A DNA stretch of 64,000 nucleotides from Candidatus Amunia macphersoniae. Its GTDB lineage: Bacteria; Chloroflexota; Dormibacteria; Aeolococcales; Aeolococcaceae. Every line of letters begins with the position of its first letter. The first letter of the stretch is position 1. Location: the NCBI GenBank assembly GCA_016464795.1, contig JAEKNN010000008.1, positions 1 through 64,000 on the forward strand, written 5' to 3'. Under the pieces are notes generated by a model that saw nothing but the letters and a program-made list of their open reading frames with translations, was not told where the DNA came from and ran no database searches. Shown here in pieces: positions 45,037 through 54,200 of the stretch. Made by a program: the position numbers and the translations under genes.

Positions 45037-45156
45037 TCAGGCGGCGGCGTCGAGTGACCGTGTGCCTCGGCAGCTCGGGTACCGACTGCAGCCCCAGAAG
45101 CGACCGTGCTTTGAGATCCGCAGCACCATCTCCTGATGGCAATGCGGACAGCTCAT
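45037..45156 (-). CDS. Small topoisomerase-type C4 zinc-finger protein
   Basis: 39 residues: MSCPHCHQEMVLRISKHGRF then WGCSRYPSCRGTRSLDAAA, with C3, C6, C23 and C29 in the pattern of the C-terminal zinc finger of topoisomerase I. Such mini-proteins occur alone in many bacteria. A larger in-frame extension upstream has no family similarity. It may be a real small DNA-binding protein or the tail of a lost gene. Confidence 0.6.
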   Translation of the reverse strand: MSCPHCHQEMVLRISKHGRFWGCSRYPSCRGTRSLDAAA

Positions 45157-45297
45157 GGCTCCCGGTCGAGCGACTGGCGTCTCTGCGCGGGATTGCGGGT
45201 TCGGGACGACACAGACGAAGGCTACGGGTGGCCCGCCGCCCAAAACCCGCCCATCGCCGAACTGCGAATCCCTCGTCACAGACGGCACCAGCGCGGG

Positions 45298-45621
45298 TCA
45301 GCCGTCGCAACCAACAGCTATCGAGAGCGAGCTGCAGATGGCGTCCATCGTCGACGTCCGGGCATGTCCAACGCGGCGAACCAGGCGAGACCGGGCGACG
45401 AGCTGCACGTTGTCCAGGTTGGCCACGCACTCCACGCGGAGACCGTCGTCAGCTCCCAGGCGCACCTCCGTCGAGAGACCGCGGATGGTGGAGGTGACGG
45501 GCGCCGCGATCACCGCGTGGAGCACCCGGCCTAGCGGATCTCGGGTCAGCACCACCGCCGGCCGGACCTTGTCGAGCCGTGCCAGCCACACCTCCCCCCG
45601 CCGTGGCGCCGGGTCACTCAC
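45298..45621 (-). CDS. MazF-family endoribonuclease toxin
   Basis: 107 residues from GTG at 45621. SDPAPRRGEVWLARLDKVRP and AVVLTRDPLGRVLHAVIAAP are the MazF core, followed by VTSTIRGLSTEVRLGADDGL and CVANLDNVQLVARSRLVRRV, typical of the C-terminal half. It overlaps the upstream antitoxin by eight bases. A frameshifted relative lies at 59980-60200. Confidence 0.87.
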   Translation of the reverse strand: MSDPAPRRGEVWLARLDKVRPAVVLTRDPLGRVLHAVIAAPVTSTIRGLSTEVRLGADDGLRVECVANLDNVQLVARSRLVRRVGHARTSTMDAICSSLSIAVGCDG

Positions 45622-45877
45622 GCGGTGCCATCGGGTACAGCGCTTCCCAGTCGGTGTCGTCGTTGAGCTCGCTGTCCGAGATGTCTGCGAGGGCCATCTC
45701 GGCGGCCGACGGCGGCGCCTGCCGGTATGCCGCGAGGTCACGGCGGAGGCGCTCGGTGCGGATCAATCGATCCAGCGCGAGGTCGATGACCTCAGACGTC
45801 GATCGAGCATCGGTCAGGGACCGGGCCATCTCAGCTTTGTCCCGGCTCAGCGTGATCGTGACCTTCTCTCGCGCCAT
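45614..45877 (-). CDS. Ribbon-helix-helix antitoxin of the MazF module
   Basis: 87 residues from ATG at 45877; TAGTAT stands seven bases before it on the - strand, giving the leaderless layout. MAREKVTITLSRDKAEMARS and TSEVIDLALDRLIRTERLRR form the ribbon-helix-helix, and the acidic tail ISDSELNDDTDWEALYP is the toxin-binding part. The same tail recurs in the fragment near 60860. Confidence 0.85.
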   Translation of the reverse strand: MAREKVTITLSRDKAEMARSLTDARSTSEVIDLALDRLIRTERLRRDLAAYRQAPPSAAEMALADISDSELNDDTDWEALYPMAPRE

Positions 45878-45933
45878 ACCTTTGATACTACCAAGCGGCC
45901 ATACCCGAAGGCAAAAGCTACGTTGGAGCAACT

Positions 45934-46665
45934 GTGCGGCGTGTGATGATCATTTCCGTGACGGAACACCGGAGCGGAGGTATGGGGTCTGCCACCATTG
46001 CCGTTGACGAAGAGCCCAAGAGCGGTGAGACCGATCGGCACCGGCAGCGCAGCGGACAGATCGCTGCACACCATGTCCGGCGCTTTCGCGACGTCACCAA
46101 TGGGATCTTCGGACTGATCGTCGTGCTCAGCGGATTCGCTCTCACCGAGGTCCCGGTTCGGGTGCCGTACGACATGGTCAACATCGTCTGCTACTTCCTT
46201 CCCATCTTTCTTTTCGTGGTGTATCTCTGGCGCCAGGTCGGCGAGTTGCTCGATGTCCATCCCAGTCACGACCGGCGCCTGACGCAAATCCTCACGGTGT
46301 GCCTGTTCTTCGCCACGCTCGTTCCGGTGGCCGTCAGGCTCTCGGTGGTGGGTGAGGGGGGAGTTCGGACATACGCTCCGGTTGGCGTTTCATTCATCGT
46401 GGCCGCCGTGTTCTTGTTGTTGGCGCTCTGCGCACACCGCGCGGCACGTGTCCACACCGAGGTCACTCACCCGAAAGACACCCGATTTCTACGTCAGCTG
46501 GCACTGTCTGACCTGCTGACGGCGTTGATGTTCATGGCCTCCGCCGCACTGGACGCGGAGGCATCCGTACTGCGAGTCCCTCTGCAGTCAGCCGTGTGGG
46601 TAGCCGCCTTTTTTGTCCCGAACATACTGTGGGGGGTTCAAGCGCGCCTGCGACGCGCGGCCTGA
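45934..46665 (+). CDS. Integral membrane protein, possibly TMEM175-like
   Basis: 243 residues from GTG (45934) or ATG (45946). Hydrophobic segments include GIFGLIVVLSGFALTEVPV, YFLPIFLFVVYLWRQV, ILTVCLFFATLVPVAVRLSV, VSFIVAAVFLLLALCAHRA, LSDLLTALMFMASAAL and SAVWVAAFFVPNILWGVQA, so about six helices. The RFRDVTNGIFGLI stretch resembles the first helix of bacterial TMEM175 channels, which usually carry FSD there. Function cannot be fixed. It is divergent from the TA module on its left and convergent with the sigma factor gene. Confidence 0.55.
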   Translation: MRRVMIISVTEHRSGGMGSATIAVDEEPKSGETDRHRQRSGQIAAHHVRRFRDVTNGIFGLIVVLSGFALTEVPVRVPYDMVNIVCYFLPIFLFVVYLWRQVGELLDVHPSHDRRLTQILTVCLFFATLVPVAVRLSVVGEGGVRTYAPVGVSFIVAAVFLLLALCAHRAARVHTEVTHPKDTRFLRQLALSDLLTALMFMASAALDAEASVLRVPLQSAVWVAAFFVPNILWGVQARLRRAA

Positions 46666-46678
46666 AGCAAAGCGGGAC

Positions 46679-47914
46679 TTACACACCAGACCCGCCGGCC
46701 CCCAACTCCCGTCGCCTGACCTCGAGGAACCCACGCTCGGCCGCGTTCTCTGTCCGCCTGATCGCCTCCCCATAGGCCGCCGCGGCCTCGGCGTCGCGCC
46801 GCAGCCGGCGCAGCATGTCGGCACGGACCGCATGGAACATCTGAAAGTCCTCCAGCGCGAGGTCGTCGACAAGCGCGAGCGCCGCATCCGCACCCTCCAC
46901 CTCCGCCACTGCCACGGCACGGTTGAGCGCCACCACCGGCGTCGGCGACATCACCAGAAGCTGGTTGTACAGCTGCAGGATCTGCCACCAGTCGGTCTCG
47001 CTCGCACGAGCCGCGTCGCTGTGCACTGCGTTGATCGCCGCCTGGATCTGGTACGGACCCGGCTGGTTGCGCGCCAGCAGGCTCCGCACCAACGCCTGCC
47101 CTTCATCGATCAAACCACGGTCCCACAGGCGCCGATCCTGGTCGGTCAGCAGCACCAGCGCACCGTCAACGGTGGTGCGCGCCGGCCGCCGCGACTGCAC
47201 CAGCAGCATCAGCGCCAGCAGCCCGGCCACCTCACCGTCGTCCGGCATGAGCTCGTGCAGCACACGCCCCAGCCGGATCGCCTCTGCACAGAGGTCGTCA
47301 CGCACCAGCGATTCGCCGGACGTCGCCCGGTAGCCCTCGTTGAACACCAGGTACACCACCACCAGCACGGCGCGCACCCGCTCGGGCAGATCAGCATCGC
47401 TCGGCACGCGGTACGGGATCCGCGCATCGCGGATCTTGCCCTTGGCGCGCACCAGCCGCTGCGCCATCGTCGCCTCCGGCACCAGGAAGGCGCGCGCGAT
47501 CTCCGGTGTCGTCAGCCCACCCAGCAGCCGCAGCGTCAGCGCCACCTGGCTGGCAGTTGCAAGCGACGGGTGGCAGCACGTGAAGATCAGCCTCAGCCGC
47601 TCGTCGCGCACCACGCCCTCCTCGACAGGCTCGTCCTGTGCGTGCAGCAGACCGGCCTGTGCATGCCGGTCGTTGCGTGACGCCTCGCGCCGCAGCCGGT
47701 CGATGGCCCGGTTGCGCGCGGTGGTGATGATCCATCCCGCCGGGCTCGGCGGCACGCCGGCGGAGGGCCAGCGCTGCACCGCGGCGGCGAAGGCCTCCTG
47801 GACCGCCTCCTCAGCAACGTCGATGTCACCGAACACGCGGACCAGGACGGCAACGGCGCGGCCGTACTCCTCAGCGAAGACACGTTCGATCTCGGAGACG
47901 GCCGGCGCCTGCAC
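46679..47914 (-). CDS. ECF RNA polymerase sigma factor, SigJ-like with C-terminal TPR-like domain
   Basis: 411 residues from the GTG at 47914. Sigma-2: [33 protein letters not shown]. Sigma-4: [20 protein letters not shown] and [20 protein letters not shown]. The long C-terminal DUF6596-type domain ([40 protein letters not shown]) is typical of ECF factors co-encoded with YCII/DGPF proteins, as here. The partner gene ends eight bases upstream. Target promoters are unknown. Confidence 0.9.
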   Translation of the reverse strand: MQAPAVSEIERVFAEEYGRAVAVLVRVFGDIDVAEEAVQEAFAAAVQRWPSAGVPPSPAGWIITTARNRAIDRLRREASRNDRHAQAGLLHAQDEPVEEGVVRDERLRLIFTCCHPSLATASQVALTLRLLGGLTTPEIARAFLVPEATMAQRLVRAKGKIRDARIPYRVPSDADLPERVRAVLVVVYLVFNEGYRATSGESLVRDDLCAEAIRLGRVLHELMPDDGEVAGLLALMLLVQSRRPARTTVDGALVLLTDQDRRLWDRGLIDEGQALVRSLLARNQPGPYQIQAAINAVHSDAARASETDWWQILQLYNQLLVMSPTPVVALNRAVAVAEVEGADAALALVDDLALEDFQMFHAVRADMLRRLRRDAEAAAAYGEAIRRTENAAERGFLEVRRRELGAGGSGV

Positions 47915-47922
47915 TGTCGCCG

Positions 47923-48276
47923 TCAGCTCGGCGGCTCTTCCGCGACGGGCCGCACCTCGATGGTGGCGGCGCACGCGCGCACGGCTTTCTGTCCCCACTC
48001 CAGGGCGGCGTCGAGGTCGTCGGTGTTGATGATCCAGAAGCCGCCGATGTGCTCCGCGCCCTCGGCGAAGGGACCGTCGGTGGTGATCACGTCGCTGCCC
48101 TTGGCGCGCAGCGTTGTCGCTGTGCTCGAGGGGTGCAGCCCAGCGGCGAATACAAACGCGCCGGACGTCTGGAGCTCCTCGTTGAGGGCGTCGACGTCGC
48201 GGATCGTCCGCTCCCGCTCGCCCGGGGCGAAATCGGGGTTGTCGGCGTGGCAGACGCTGACCATGTACTGAGCCAT
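47923..48276 (-). CDS. YCII (DGPF)-domain protein
   Basis: 117 residues. [40 protein letters not shown] with the DGPF motif, and [20 protein letters not shown] are the diagnostic parts. These small proteins almost always precede an ECF sigma gene, and may act as an enzyme or sensor for it. Operon with the sigma gene, eight bases apart. Confidence 0.9.
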   Translation of the reverse strand: MAQYMVSVCHADNPDFAPGERERTIRDVDALNEELQTSGAFVFAAGLHPSSTATTLRAKGSDVITTDGPFAEGAEHIGGFWIINTDDLDAALEWGQKAVRACAATIEVRPVAEEPPS

Positions 48277-48379
48277 CGGGGTTCCTCCTGGTTGCGATTG
48301 TCACCGGTCCATCGCCGGCTCTCACCCTCTACACGAACGGCGTCGCGCCAAATCGACATATCACCCGGTGGCGGTGGAC

Positions 48380-48763
48380 TCACTGTTCGTCCGCGGGCGC
48401 CAACCAGTCCTCCGGCGGCGGGTCGGTGACCGTCGCTGCTGTCAGCCAGGTTTCCAGCGCGGCGAGGATCCGCCCCGGAGCCTGCCGGTTGCGAGGGAAG
48501 GTGCGCGAGCTGGTGAAGAGAAGACCCGGCGCGCCGCGACCGTCGGCGTCGGCGAGGAGCCGCCGGAAGTCCTTGACGTTCTCGGTCACGATGCGACGGC
48601 CTGTCTCGACCGCCCATGCCCACACCTCCGGATCGGTCATGGATCGCAGCTGAGGATCTGCGGCCACAGCAACCACGTCGTGGCCGCGCCGGCGTAGCTC
48701 CTCCGCAATGCCCGGCGCAAACATCTCGTCGAGCAGCAGCGCGACCTGGCGCGCCGGGCTCAC
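48380..48763 (-). CDS. DUF5615 PIN-like toxin
   Basis: 127 residues from GTG 48763, overlapping the antitoxin stop (GTGA). VALLLDEMFAPGIAEELRRR has the first Asp-Glu, HDVVAVAADPQLRSMTDPEV the next Asp, and RRIVTENVKDFRRLL the later ones, as in DUF5615 proteins. The tail (AALETWLTAATVTDPPPED) is typical of small type II toxins. It forms an operon with the RHH-type gene upstream. Confidence 0.82.
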   Translation of the reverse strand: MSPARQVALLLDEMFAPGIAEELRRRGHDVVAVAADPQLRSMTDPEVWAWAVETGRRIVTENVKDFRRLLADADGRGAPGLLFTSSRTFPRNRQAPGRILAALETWLTAATVTDPPPEDWLAPADEQ

Positions 48764-49182
48764 GCGAGCAGGCGGCGCTCGACGCGCCAGGCTTCCTCGG
48801 CGGCTCGTGACTCCTCGTCCGCCATCGCCAGCTCGGCATCAATCTCATCCGGGTACGCGCCGTAATAGCGCAACGCTGCCCGCACTCGCCCCGGGGAAAG
48901 GCTGAGCAGCGCTCCCAACGCAGAGACCGCCGTCTCGCCGCGCTCGTCCGTCTCTCGAGCGGCTTTCACCACCTCCCAGACATCGGGTCCCAGGGCTAGG
49001 GCGGCGCGCCTGCCGGTCGGCCCATCCTTGAAGATGATTCCGGGGTGTTCCGCCAGGCGGAGGCCCTCATCCACGAGGCGCTGGGCCAGCCCAGACGGAG
49101 TCGACCCCGGGATGGCGCGAGCTCGCCGCCGCAGCCTGTCGAGGATCGCCGGGTCGAACCGTATGGAGAGCGGGGTGCTCAT
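48760..49182 (-). CDS. Antitoxin of the DUF5615 module
   Basis: 140 residues. MSTPLSIRFDPAILDRLRRR then GSTPSGLAQRLVDEGLRLAE are a ribbon-helix-helix; the rest (VSALGALLSLSPGRVRAALR, ADEESRAAEEAWRVERRLLA) is longer than usual and rich in charged helices. TACAAT is seven bases before the ATG on its strand. Arms ATGTAG and CTACAT, on either side of the -10, may form the operator. Confidence 0.82.
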   Translation of the reverse strand: MSTPLSIRFDPAILDRLRRRARAIPGSTPSGLAQRLVDEGLRLAEHPGIIFKDGPTGRRAALALGPDVWEVVKAARETDERGETAVSALGALLSLSPGRVRAALRYYGAYPDEIDAELAMADEESRAAEEAWRVERRLLA

Positions 49183-49226
49183 GTAGTGCATTGTAGGCGG
49201 TACGCTACATATTGTCGCCCTGTGGA

Positions 49227-50033
49227 CTACCCGCGACGGAACTTCGCAACGGCGATCGGGGCGAAAACCGCGACGATGCCGGTCGTCCAGAGCATCGACA
49301 CCCCGACGTACCACCCGGCGCTGTGCTCCAGCAGCGCCTCCGCCTTGGGACCGAGCGCGAGCGCCCGGACGGCGTCGACCATCATGGTCACCGGCTGGTA
49401 CTCGGCGAACGCCCGCAGCCATCCCGGCATCGTCTCCACCTGAACGTAGGTGCTCGAGAAGAAGCTGAGCGGGAACACCAGGAAGGCGACGCCCTGGGCA
49501 GCCTGCGGGCTGCCCGCGATGGCGCCGAGCGCCACGAACATCCACTCGAAGGCGAAGCCGAACGCGATGCACAACGCCAGCGCGGCCAGCGCGGCTGTAC
49601 CGGTTCCGTGGAAACGGAAGCCGATCAGCAGGCTGACCCCGACCGTGGCCAGCAGTCCCCAGACCATCTGCAGGGTGTCCGAGACCACGCGAGCGACCAG
49701 CATCGAGCTGCGCGGGATGGGCAGGGAGCGCAGGCGATCGATGAAGCCCTGCTGCATGTCGTCAGCAATCCCGGTTGCCGCCCCCATGCCGAAGTAGAGC
49801 ACCATCGTTGCCAGAAAGCCCGGCACCAGGAAGTCGACGTAGGCAACGCCGGGGATAGCGATGGCTCCACCGAACACAAAGCGGTAGGTCAGCAGGAAGA
49901 GCGCTCCCTGCACCGTGCCTAGGAGCACGAGCTGCGGGGTGCGCAGCCACTTGAGCACGCCGCGACGCGTGATGGCCGCCGTGCTCGCCGCCCAGGTCGC
50001 CGATCGTCCTGCTGTTGGTGTCATCGCTGCCAT
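49227..50033 (-). CDS. ABC-2 type transporter permease
   Basis: 268 residues with about six membrane helices, e.g. VLLGTVQGALFLLTYRFVFG, FLVPGFLATMVLYFGMGAAT, QMVWGLLATVGVSLLIGF, ALAALALCIAFGFAFEWMFV and SMLWTTGIVAVFAPIAVAKF. GIADDMQQGFIDRLRSLPIP and the ABC-2 signature near FFSSTYVQVETMPGWLRAFA match DrrB-type drug exporters. The gene follows the ATPase gene by 14 bases. It is likely an efflux pump controlled by the MarR protein. Confidence 0.9.
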   Translation of the reverse strand: MAAMTPTAGRSATWAASTAAITRRGVLKWLRTPQLVLLGTVQGALFLLTYRFVFGGAIAIPGVAYVDFLVPGFLATMVLYFGMGAATGIADDMQQGFIDRLRSLPIPRSSMLVARVVSDTLQMVWGLLATVGVSLLIGFRFHGTGTAALAALALCIAFGFAFEWMFVALGAIAGSPQAAQGVAFLVFPLSFFSSTYVQVETMPGWLRAFAEYQPVTMMVDAVRALALGPKAEALLEHSAGWYVGVSMLWTTGIVAVFAPIAVAKFRRG

Positions 50034-50047
50034 GTGCCTTCTCCTTG

Positions 50048-51013
50048 CTACGCGGGGGTGCCGCTTCTCGTTCTGTCTGCAGAGCGGCGGGTGAGCGCCA
50101 GGAACACCTCGTCGAGCGTCGGTGTGCGCAGGGCCACGTCCTCCACCTCCGCGCCGGCTGACTCCAGGGCACTGAGGGTGTCTCGGAGACGCTCGACCCC
50201 GGCCTCGACGGCGACGCTCACGCGCCGCGTGGCCACGTCCATCTGCGGTTCGCTGTGGTCGAGCCGGGCCAGCACCGCGGCGACGCGCGGCAGCTCGTCC
50301 TCGCTGCGCACGTGCACCTCGATGACGCGTCGCCCCACCTGCTGCTTCAGCTCGGCCGGCGACCCCTCGGCGATCACCCGGCCGTGGTCGACAATCACCA
50401 CGCGGCTGGCAAGGTGATCGGCCTCGTCGAGGTACTGCGTGGTCATCAGCACGTCGGTGCCCTGCTGCACGAGGCCGCGGATCGCGTCCCAGAGCTCGAT
50501 GCGACTCCCGGGGTCGAGCCCGGTGGTCGGCTCGTCGAGAAGTAGGAGGCGGGGACGGCCCACCAGGCTGGCGGCGAGGTCGAGCCGGCGACGCAAGCCG
50601 CCGGAGTAGGTCCGGGCCAGGCGGCCGGCATGCTCGGTGAGCCCCAGTTGCTCCAGGACCTGCGTCGTCCCCTCCCGTGCGCCGCGCCGGTCCAGCCCGA
50701 AGAGCCGCGCCACCATCTCGAGGTTCTCGCGCCCGGTCATCGCCGGCTCCACCGAGGCGAACTGCCCGGCGAGGCCGATGAGGCCGCGCACAGTGCGCGC
50801 CTCACGCACAGCGTCGTGACCGTAGACGCGGAGCACGCCGCTGTCCGGCCGGATCAGGGTGGCGACAGCCCGCGCCAGCGTGGTCTTGCCCGCCCCGTTG
50901 GGGCCGAGCACGGCGACCACCTGGCCGGCCTCGGCGTCGAGGTTCAGCCCGTCGAGGGCGACGGTCTTGCCGAATCGCTTGCTGAGGCCTGCAGCCTCGA
51001 TCATCGTGGTCAT
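50048..51013 (-). CDS. ABC transporter ATP-binding protein (DrrA-like)
   Basis: 321 residues. Walker A GPNGAGKTTLARAVATL, signature YSGGLRRRLDLAASLVGRP, Walker B LLLLDEPTTGLDPGSRIELW and the H-loop MTTQYLDEADHLASRVVIVD are intact. The C-terminal part (VIEVHVRSEDELPRVAAVLA) is the DrrA-specific tail. It diverges from the MarR gene, with a 71-bp space that carries a palindrome. Confidence 0.93.
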   Translation of the reverse strand: MTTMIEAAGLSKRFGKTVALDGLNLDAEAGQVVAVLGPNGAGKTTLARAVATLIRPDSGVLRVYGHDAVREARTVRGLIGLAGQFASVEPAMTGRENLEMVARLFGLDRRGAREGTTQVLEQLGLTEHAGRLARTYSGGLRRRLDLAASLVGRPRLLLLDEPTTGLDPGSRIELWDAIRGLVQQGTDVLMTTQYLDEADHLASRVVIVDHGRVIAEGSPAELKQQVGRRVIEVHVRSEDELPRVAAVLARLDHSEPQMDVATRRVSVAVEAGVERLRDTLSALESAGAEVEDVALRTPTLDEVFLALTRRSADRTRSGTPA

Positions 51014-51024
51014 CTATTGCCTCT

Positions 51025-51070
51025 CTTAGCTAGGTCGCTTAGAATACTAAGATACTATCCTCGCTAAGAT
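51025..51070. promoter_or_regulatory. Divergent MarR-type operator/promoter region
   Basis: CTTAGAATACTAAG (51038-51051) is an inverted repeat with arms CTTAG and CTAAG; further CTTAG (51025-51029) and CTAAG (51064-51068) half-sites lie around it. TAAGAT at 51065-51070 is a candidate -10 for the marR gene. One regulator could repress both directions. Confidence 0.6.
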
Positions 51071-51084
51071 CACGGAGTCAAGTC

Positions 51085-52173
51085 ATGCCCGAAACCCGCG
51101 ACCAGCTCGTCACCGCCCTCACAGCCGAGTGGTCCCGCCTCGGCGCCGAGCTGGTGCTGCTCTCCCAGGCCGTCGCCGACCGGCTGAAGATCAACGTCAC
51201 CGATCTCCAGTGCCTGGCCCTGCTGATGAGCACGGGGCCGATGACCGCCGGCCAGGTCGCCGACGCCACCGGCCTCACCACCGGGGCCATCACCGGTGTC
51301 ATCGACAGGCTCGAGAAGGCAGGGTTGGCGACGCGCGCGGACGACCCGGCCGACCGCCGCCGCGTGATCGTGCGAGCCGTGCCCGATGCAGCCCTTGCCG
51401 CCTCCGATCCCGAGACCAGTGCGGCGCTTGCGGCCCTCACCGCCGCCACCGCCGAGGCCTACGACGACTACAGCGATCGTGAGCTCCAGCTGGTCGTCGA
51501 TGCGCTGCGGCGAGCCCATCCGATCCTGCTCGAACATGTCTCCCAACTGCGTCGCCAACCGGCGGTGCGCCACGAGCTCGACGCTCCCCGGGCGGGGGCC
51601 AGCGAAGGCAGGCTGTTCCTCACCGCCGGTTTCGGCAAGATCACCATCGACGCCGACCCGAGGATGGCCGAGCTCTACCGCGCCGACGTCGAGGGCACGC
51701 CGCCGCTCATCGAGGTCGATGGCGGCCGGATCAGCGTGAAACCACGCCGAGGTCCGCTCTTCGGCTGGGGCGCCCGCAAGCTGCGGCTGACGCTGTCGGG
51801 CGCCATCCCCTGGGACATCGAGGTCGACCAGGGTGCGTACGCGTTCACCGCTGACGTGCGCGCGCTGACATTGCGTTCGTTCACCGTCAATGGCGGGGCT
51901 GCACGCGTCGACATCATCGTGGGACAACCGAGCGGCGTTGTGCCGATCACCATCGGTGGGGGCGCCAGCAAGCTGAGGATTCGCCGGCCGCGCGACGTGC
52001 CCGTCGAGGTGCGCGTCAAGGGCGGTGCCTCCCGCGTCAGCGTCGACGGCCGCGAGCTGGGTCCAGCAGCCCGCAACCTCCAGTGGAGCTCACCGGCTGG
52101 TTCTCCAGACACCGCGCGTTACGTGATCGAGATCCGTGGCGGTGCCTCACGGGTCGACGTCGAGCCCGTGTGA
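51085..52173 (+). CDS. MarR-family regulator with C-terminal beta-repeat domain
   Basis: 362 residues. The first ~150 are a MarR winged helix (LTALTAEWSRLGAELVLLSQ, TAGQVADATGLTTGAITGVI, RLEKAGLATRADDPADRRRV). The second half is a strand-rich domain with four spaced Gly-Gly-Ala motifs: VNGGAARVDIIVG, GGGASKLRIRRP, KGGASRVSVDG and RGGASRVDVEPV. This resembles adhesin-like or DUF4097-type right-handed sheets normally outside the cell, so the fusion to a cytoplasmic regulator is unusual. The domain might bind ligand or dimerise. It probably controls the divergent ABC genes. Confidence 0.85.
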   Translation: MPETRDQLVTALTAEWSRLGAELVLLSQAVADRLKINVTDLQCLALLMSTGPMTAGQVADATGLTTGAITGVIDRLEKAGLATRADDPADRRRVIVRAVPDAALAASDPETSAALAALTAATAEAYDDYSDRELQLVVDALRRAHPILLEHVSQLRRQPAVRHELDAPRAGASEGRLFLTAGFGKITIDADPRMAELYRADVEGTPPLIEVDGGRISVKPRRGPLFGWGARKLRLTLSGAIPWDIEVDQGAYAFTADVRALTLRSFTVNGGAARVDIIVGQPSGVVPITIGGGASKLRIRRPRDVPVEVRVKGGASRVSVDGRELGPAARNLQWSSPAGSPDTARYVIEIRGGASRVDVEPV

Positions 52174-52288
52174 CACCGGCGCGCCTGTCCGCGAGCCGTC
52201 AGGGCGGCGGCTCGCTCTGAAGCGGTCGCACCTCGACCGCCGCGGCGCACGCGATCGAGCGGCCGCGTCGAGTCGCATCATCGCCCCT

Positions 52289-53761
52289 GTGACCGCATCG
52301 ATCGGATGGCTCGTCGCCCAGCGCGACCTGACCGGCAGCAGCGTGCGAGTTCGCGACGCTCCCAGGCTCTGGGTCACCCTCATCTTCACGATCCCGTCGG
52401 GTCACATCGTGGGGATGCACATCGGCGCCACCAGCCGAACCTCGCTGAAGGGAGCCGTGAGCGGTGCATTGGAAGCACCGGCGGAGGGCGCGCCGTCGGA
52501 GCGCCCCGCGGCTGTCGTCACCGCCGCCGCCCTGCTCGCGCCCGTCCGTGCCGCTCTCCGCAGCGCAGGCATCGCGGCCACTGTCGAGGAAGGCGCCACC
52601 CCGGACTGGGCGGAGGACACCATCGACGAGCTGATTGGGCACCTCGGCGGACGCATGCAGGCTGACGATCCCCCAACCCCTGCGGACCGGGCAATGCTCC
52701 TCCAGAGCGCGGCCGCGTATGCCCGGGCGGCACCGTGGGAGAGGCGCGCTGACGACGTCCACCTTCGCCTGGAGGTGACCATCGGCGCGAAGCGCAGCGA
52801 CATGACAGCAATCGTCACCGGCAACGCGGGGATCAGCCGGGGGCTGGTGCTGTGTCCCGGACCAGACGTGCCAGCAAGCTTCGTTGGCGACGGCGACGGC
52901 TCGCCTCCTGCGGGCACGTGCCACCTCGCCTTTGCCGCCCCCGGGACGGCGCCAGCCGATGTCGCCGGCCAGGCGGAGCGGTATGCGTGGCCGGCTGACC
53001 TCGAGACCCCGCTGTTCCTGGCGATCGGTACCGACGGTCCGCAGGAGATCGACGCCGACCAGGCCCGCGCCCTGACCGTGGCCCTCGCCGCCGTGGTGGA
53101 GCACGACCGCCAGGGCGCAGGCATGGGCGAGCCACTGACTGGAGAGTTGATCCTCACCGACGGGCGTCGAGCTGGTTACCGGGCCACCATGGCGACCAAC
53201 CAAGCTGCGGAGGAGCCGGGGGACGTCCGCATCTACGCCGGCCAGGTTCGCGACGATCTGCTGCCCGAGGGCACCGTCATTGGCCTGGGCGGCCTTCCTT
53301 GGGCCGAGCTCGACCGCGTCCGAAGCCGTGCCGCCGTTCACCTGTCCGTGTCGCGGCAGCTCCCACGCTCAGGCGACGGTCTGCCCATTCTCATCCTGGG
53401 GCTGGAGAGCCACGATGGCGAGCGCCTCGCGGCAACGCTGCGCGCGGCACGCCCTGAGGGGGTGACCATGCTGGAGCACGGCGGTGAGGTGCTCGTGGTG
53501 ATCATCACCGCCACCGGTCTGCACGGGGTCACCACGCTCCCCGTTGATGCGGGCGCCATCGACCTCTTTCGCCTTCGCCTGGCAGCGACCAGCGGGTGGC
53601 ACGGCATCCTCGTGTCCACCAGCGCGGGCCGGCGCGACGATCCCATCCACGGCTTCTTCGAATGTGTCCTGGCGACGGCCCCAACTCCTGCGTCGGGACT
53701 CTCACGCGGGGCACTTCCGCGGCGACGCAAGTCCAAGCCCAAGTCACGCCAGGCTCGCTGA
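52289..53761 (+). CDS. Uncharacterised 490-residue protein
   Basis: A start at GTG 52289 is chosen because sequence from there (VTASIGWLVAQRDLTGSSVR, DAPRLWVTLIFTIPSGHIVG) looks structured, while the frame further upstream is low-complexity. Two alpha/beta parts alternate with Ala-rich helices (TAAALLAPVRAALRSAGIAA, LVLCPGPDVPASFVGDGDGS, EEPGDVRIYAGQVRDDLLPE) and a basic tail (RGALPRRRKSKPKSRQAR). No family or catalytic motif was recognised. It follows the MarR gene by about 115 bases with no obvious link. Confidence 0.55.
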   Translation: MTASIGWLVAQRDLTGSSVRVRDAPRLWVTLIFTIPSGHIVGMHIGATSRTSLKGAVSGALEAPAEGAPSERPAAVVTAAALLAPVRAALRSAGIAATVEEGATPDWAEDTIDELIGHLGGRMQADDPPTPADRAMLLQSAAAYARAAPWERRADDVHLRLEVTIGAKRSDMTAIVTGNAGISRGLVLCPGPDVPASFVGDGDGSPPAGTCHLAFAAPGTAPADVAGQAERYAWPADLETPLFLAIGTDGPQEIDADQARALTVALAAVVEHDRQGAGMGEPLTGELILTDGRRAGYRATMATNQAAEEPGDVRIYAGQVRDDLLPEGTVIGLGGLPWAELDRVRSRAAVHLSVSRQLPRSGDGLPILILGLESHDGERLAATLRAARPEGVTMLEHGGEVLVVIITATGLHGVTTLPVDAGAIDLFRLRLAATSGWHGILVSTSAGRRDDPIHGFFECVLATAPTPASGLSRGALPRRRKSKPKSRQAR

Positions 53762-53906
53762 GGAACAGTCTCCGCCCCGACCCAGATGGCCGTCTCTGGC
53801 GGCCGCACACGAACCCTCGATATGTCCGGTTGGTGTCTTCCCGAGCCGGCAACGATGTCCCCGGTTGGGGATGTGCCCTCAACCGCCGCACTACAATGGT
53901 AGCGAC

Positions 53907-54199
53907 ATGGAAGGACGCGCCCTCTGTTTGACTGGGACCGTGAGGACGGAAACTCGCTTCACATCCGTGAGCATGGCGTCGAGCCCGGCGAAGCCGAGCA
54001 GGCCTACCTCGATCCTCATCGTCTCGGCTCCGACGCCTACAACCTTGGCCCCGAAAGGCGATCCGGTTGGATCGGAGCCACGGACGCTGGCCGTGTCCTC
54101 TTCCTCATCACTGTCCGGCGCGGGGGACAGGTTAGGATCGTCACCGCCCGCGACGCGTCGCCTACGATGAAGCGACGCCGCCTTCACCGAGCCCGGTGA
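53907..54199 (+). pseudogene. BrnT-family toxin with a 5' frameshift (or CTG start)
   Basis: From 53924 one frame encodes LFDWDREDGNSLHIREHGVE, then DAYNLGPERRSGWIGATDAG and VLFLITVRRGGQVRIVTARDA, the complete BrnT ribonuclease fold with the final Arg-rich helix. No ATG, GTG or TTG exists in that frame after a TAG at 53899. An ATG at 53907, nine bases behind TACAAT (53892-53897), is in a different frame and reads MEGRALCLTG. Removing two bases (GC within CGCGCC, 53915-53920) would join it as MEGR-PLFDWDRED. So the toxin is either inactivated by a 2-base insertion, or starts at CTG 53924 with GGAAGG upstream. Confidence 0.75.
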
Positions 54200-54200
54200 C

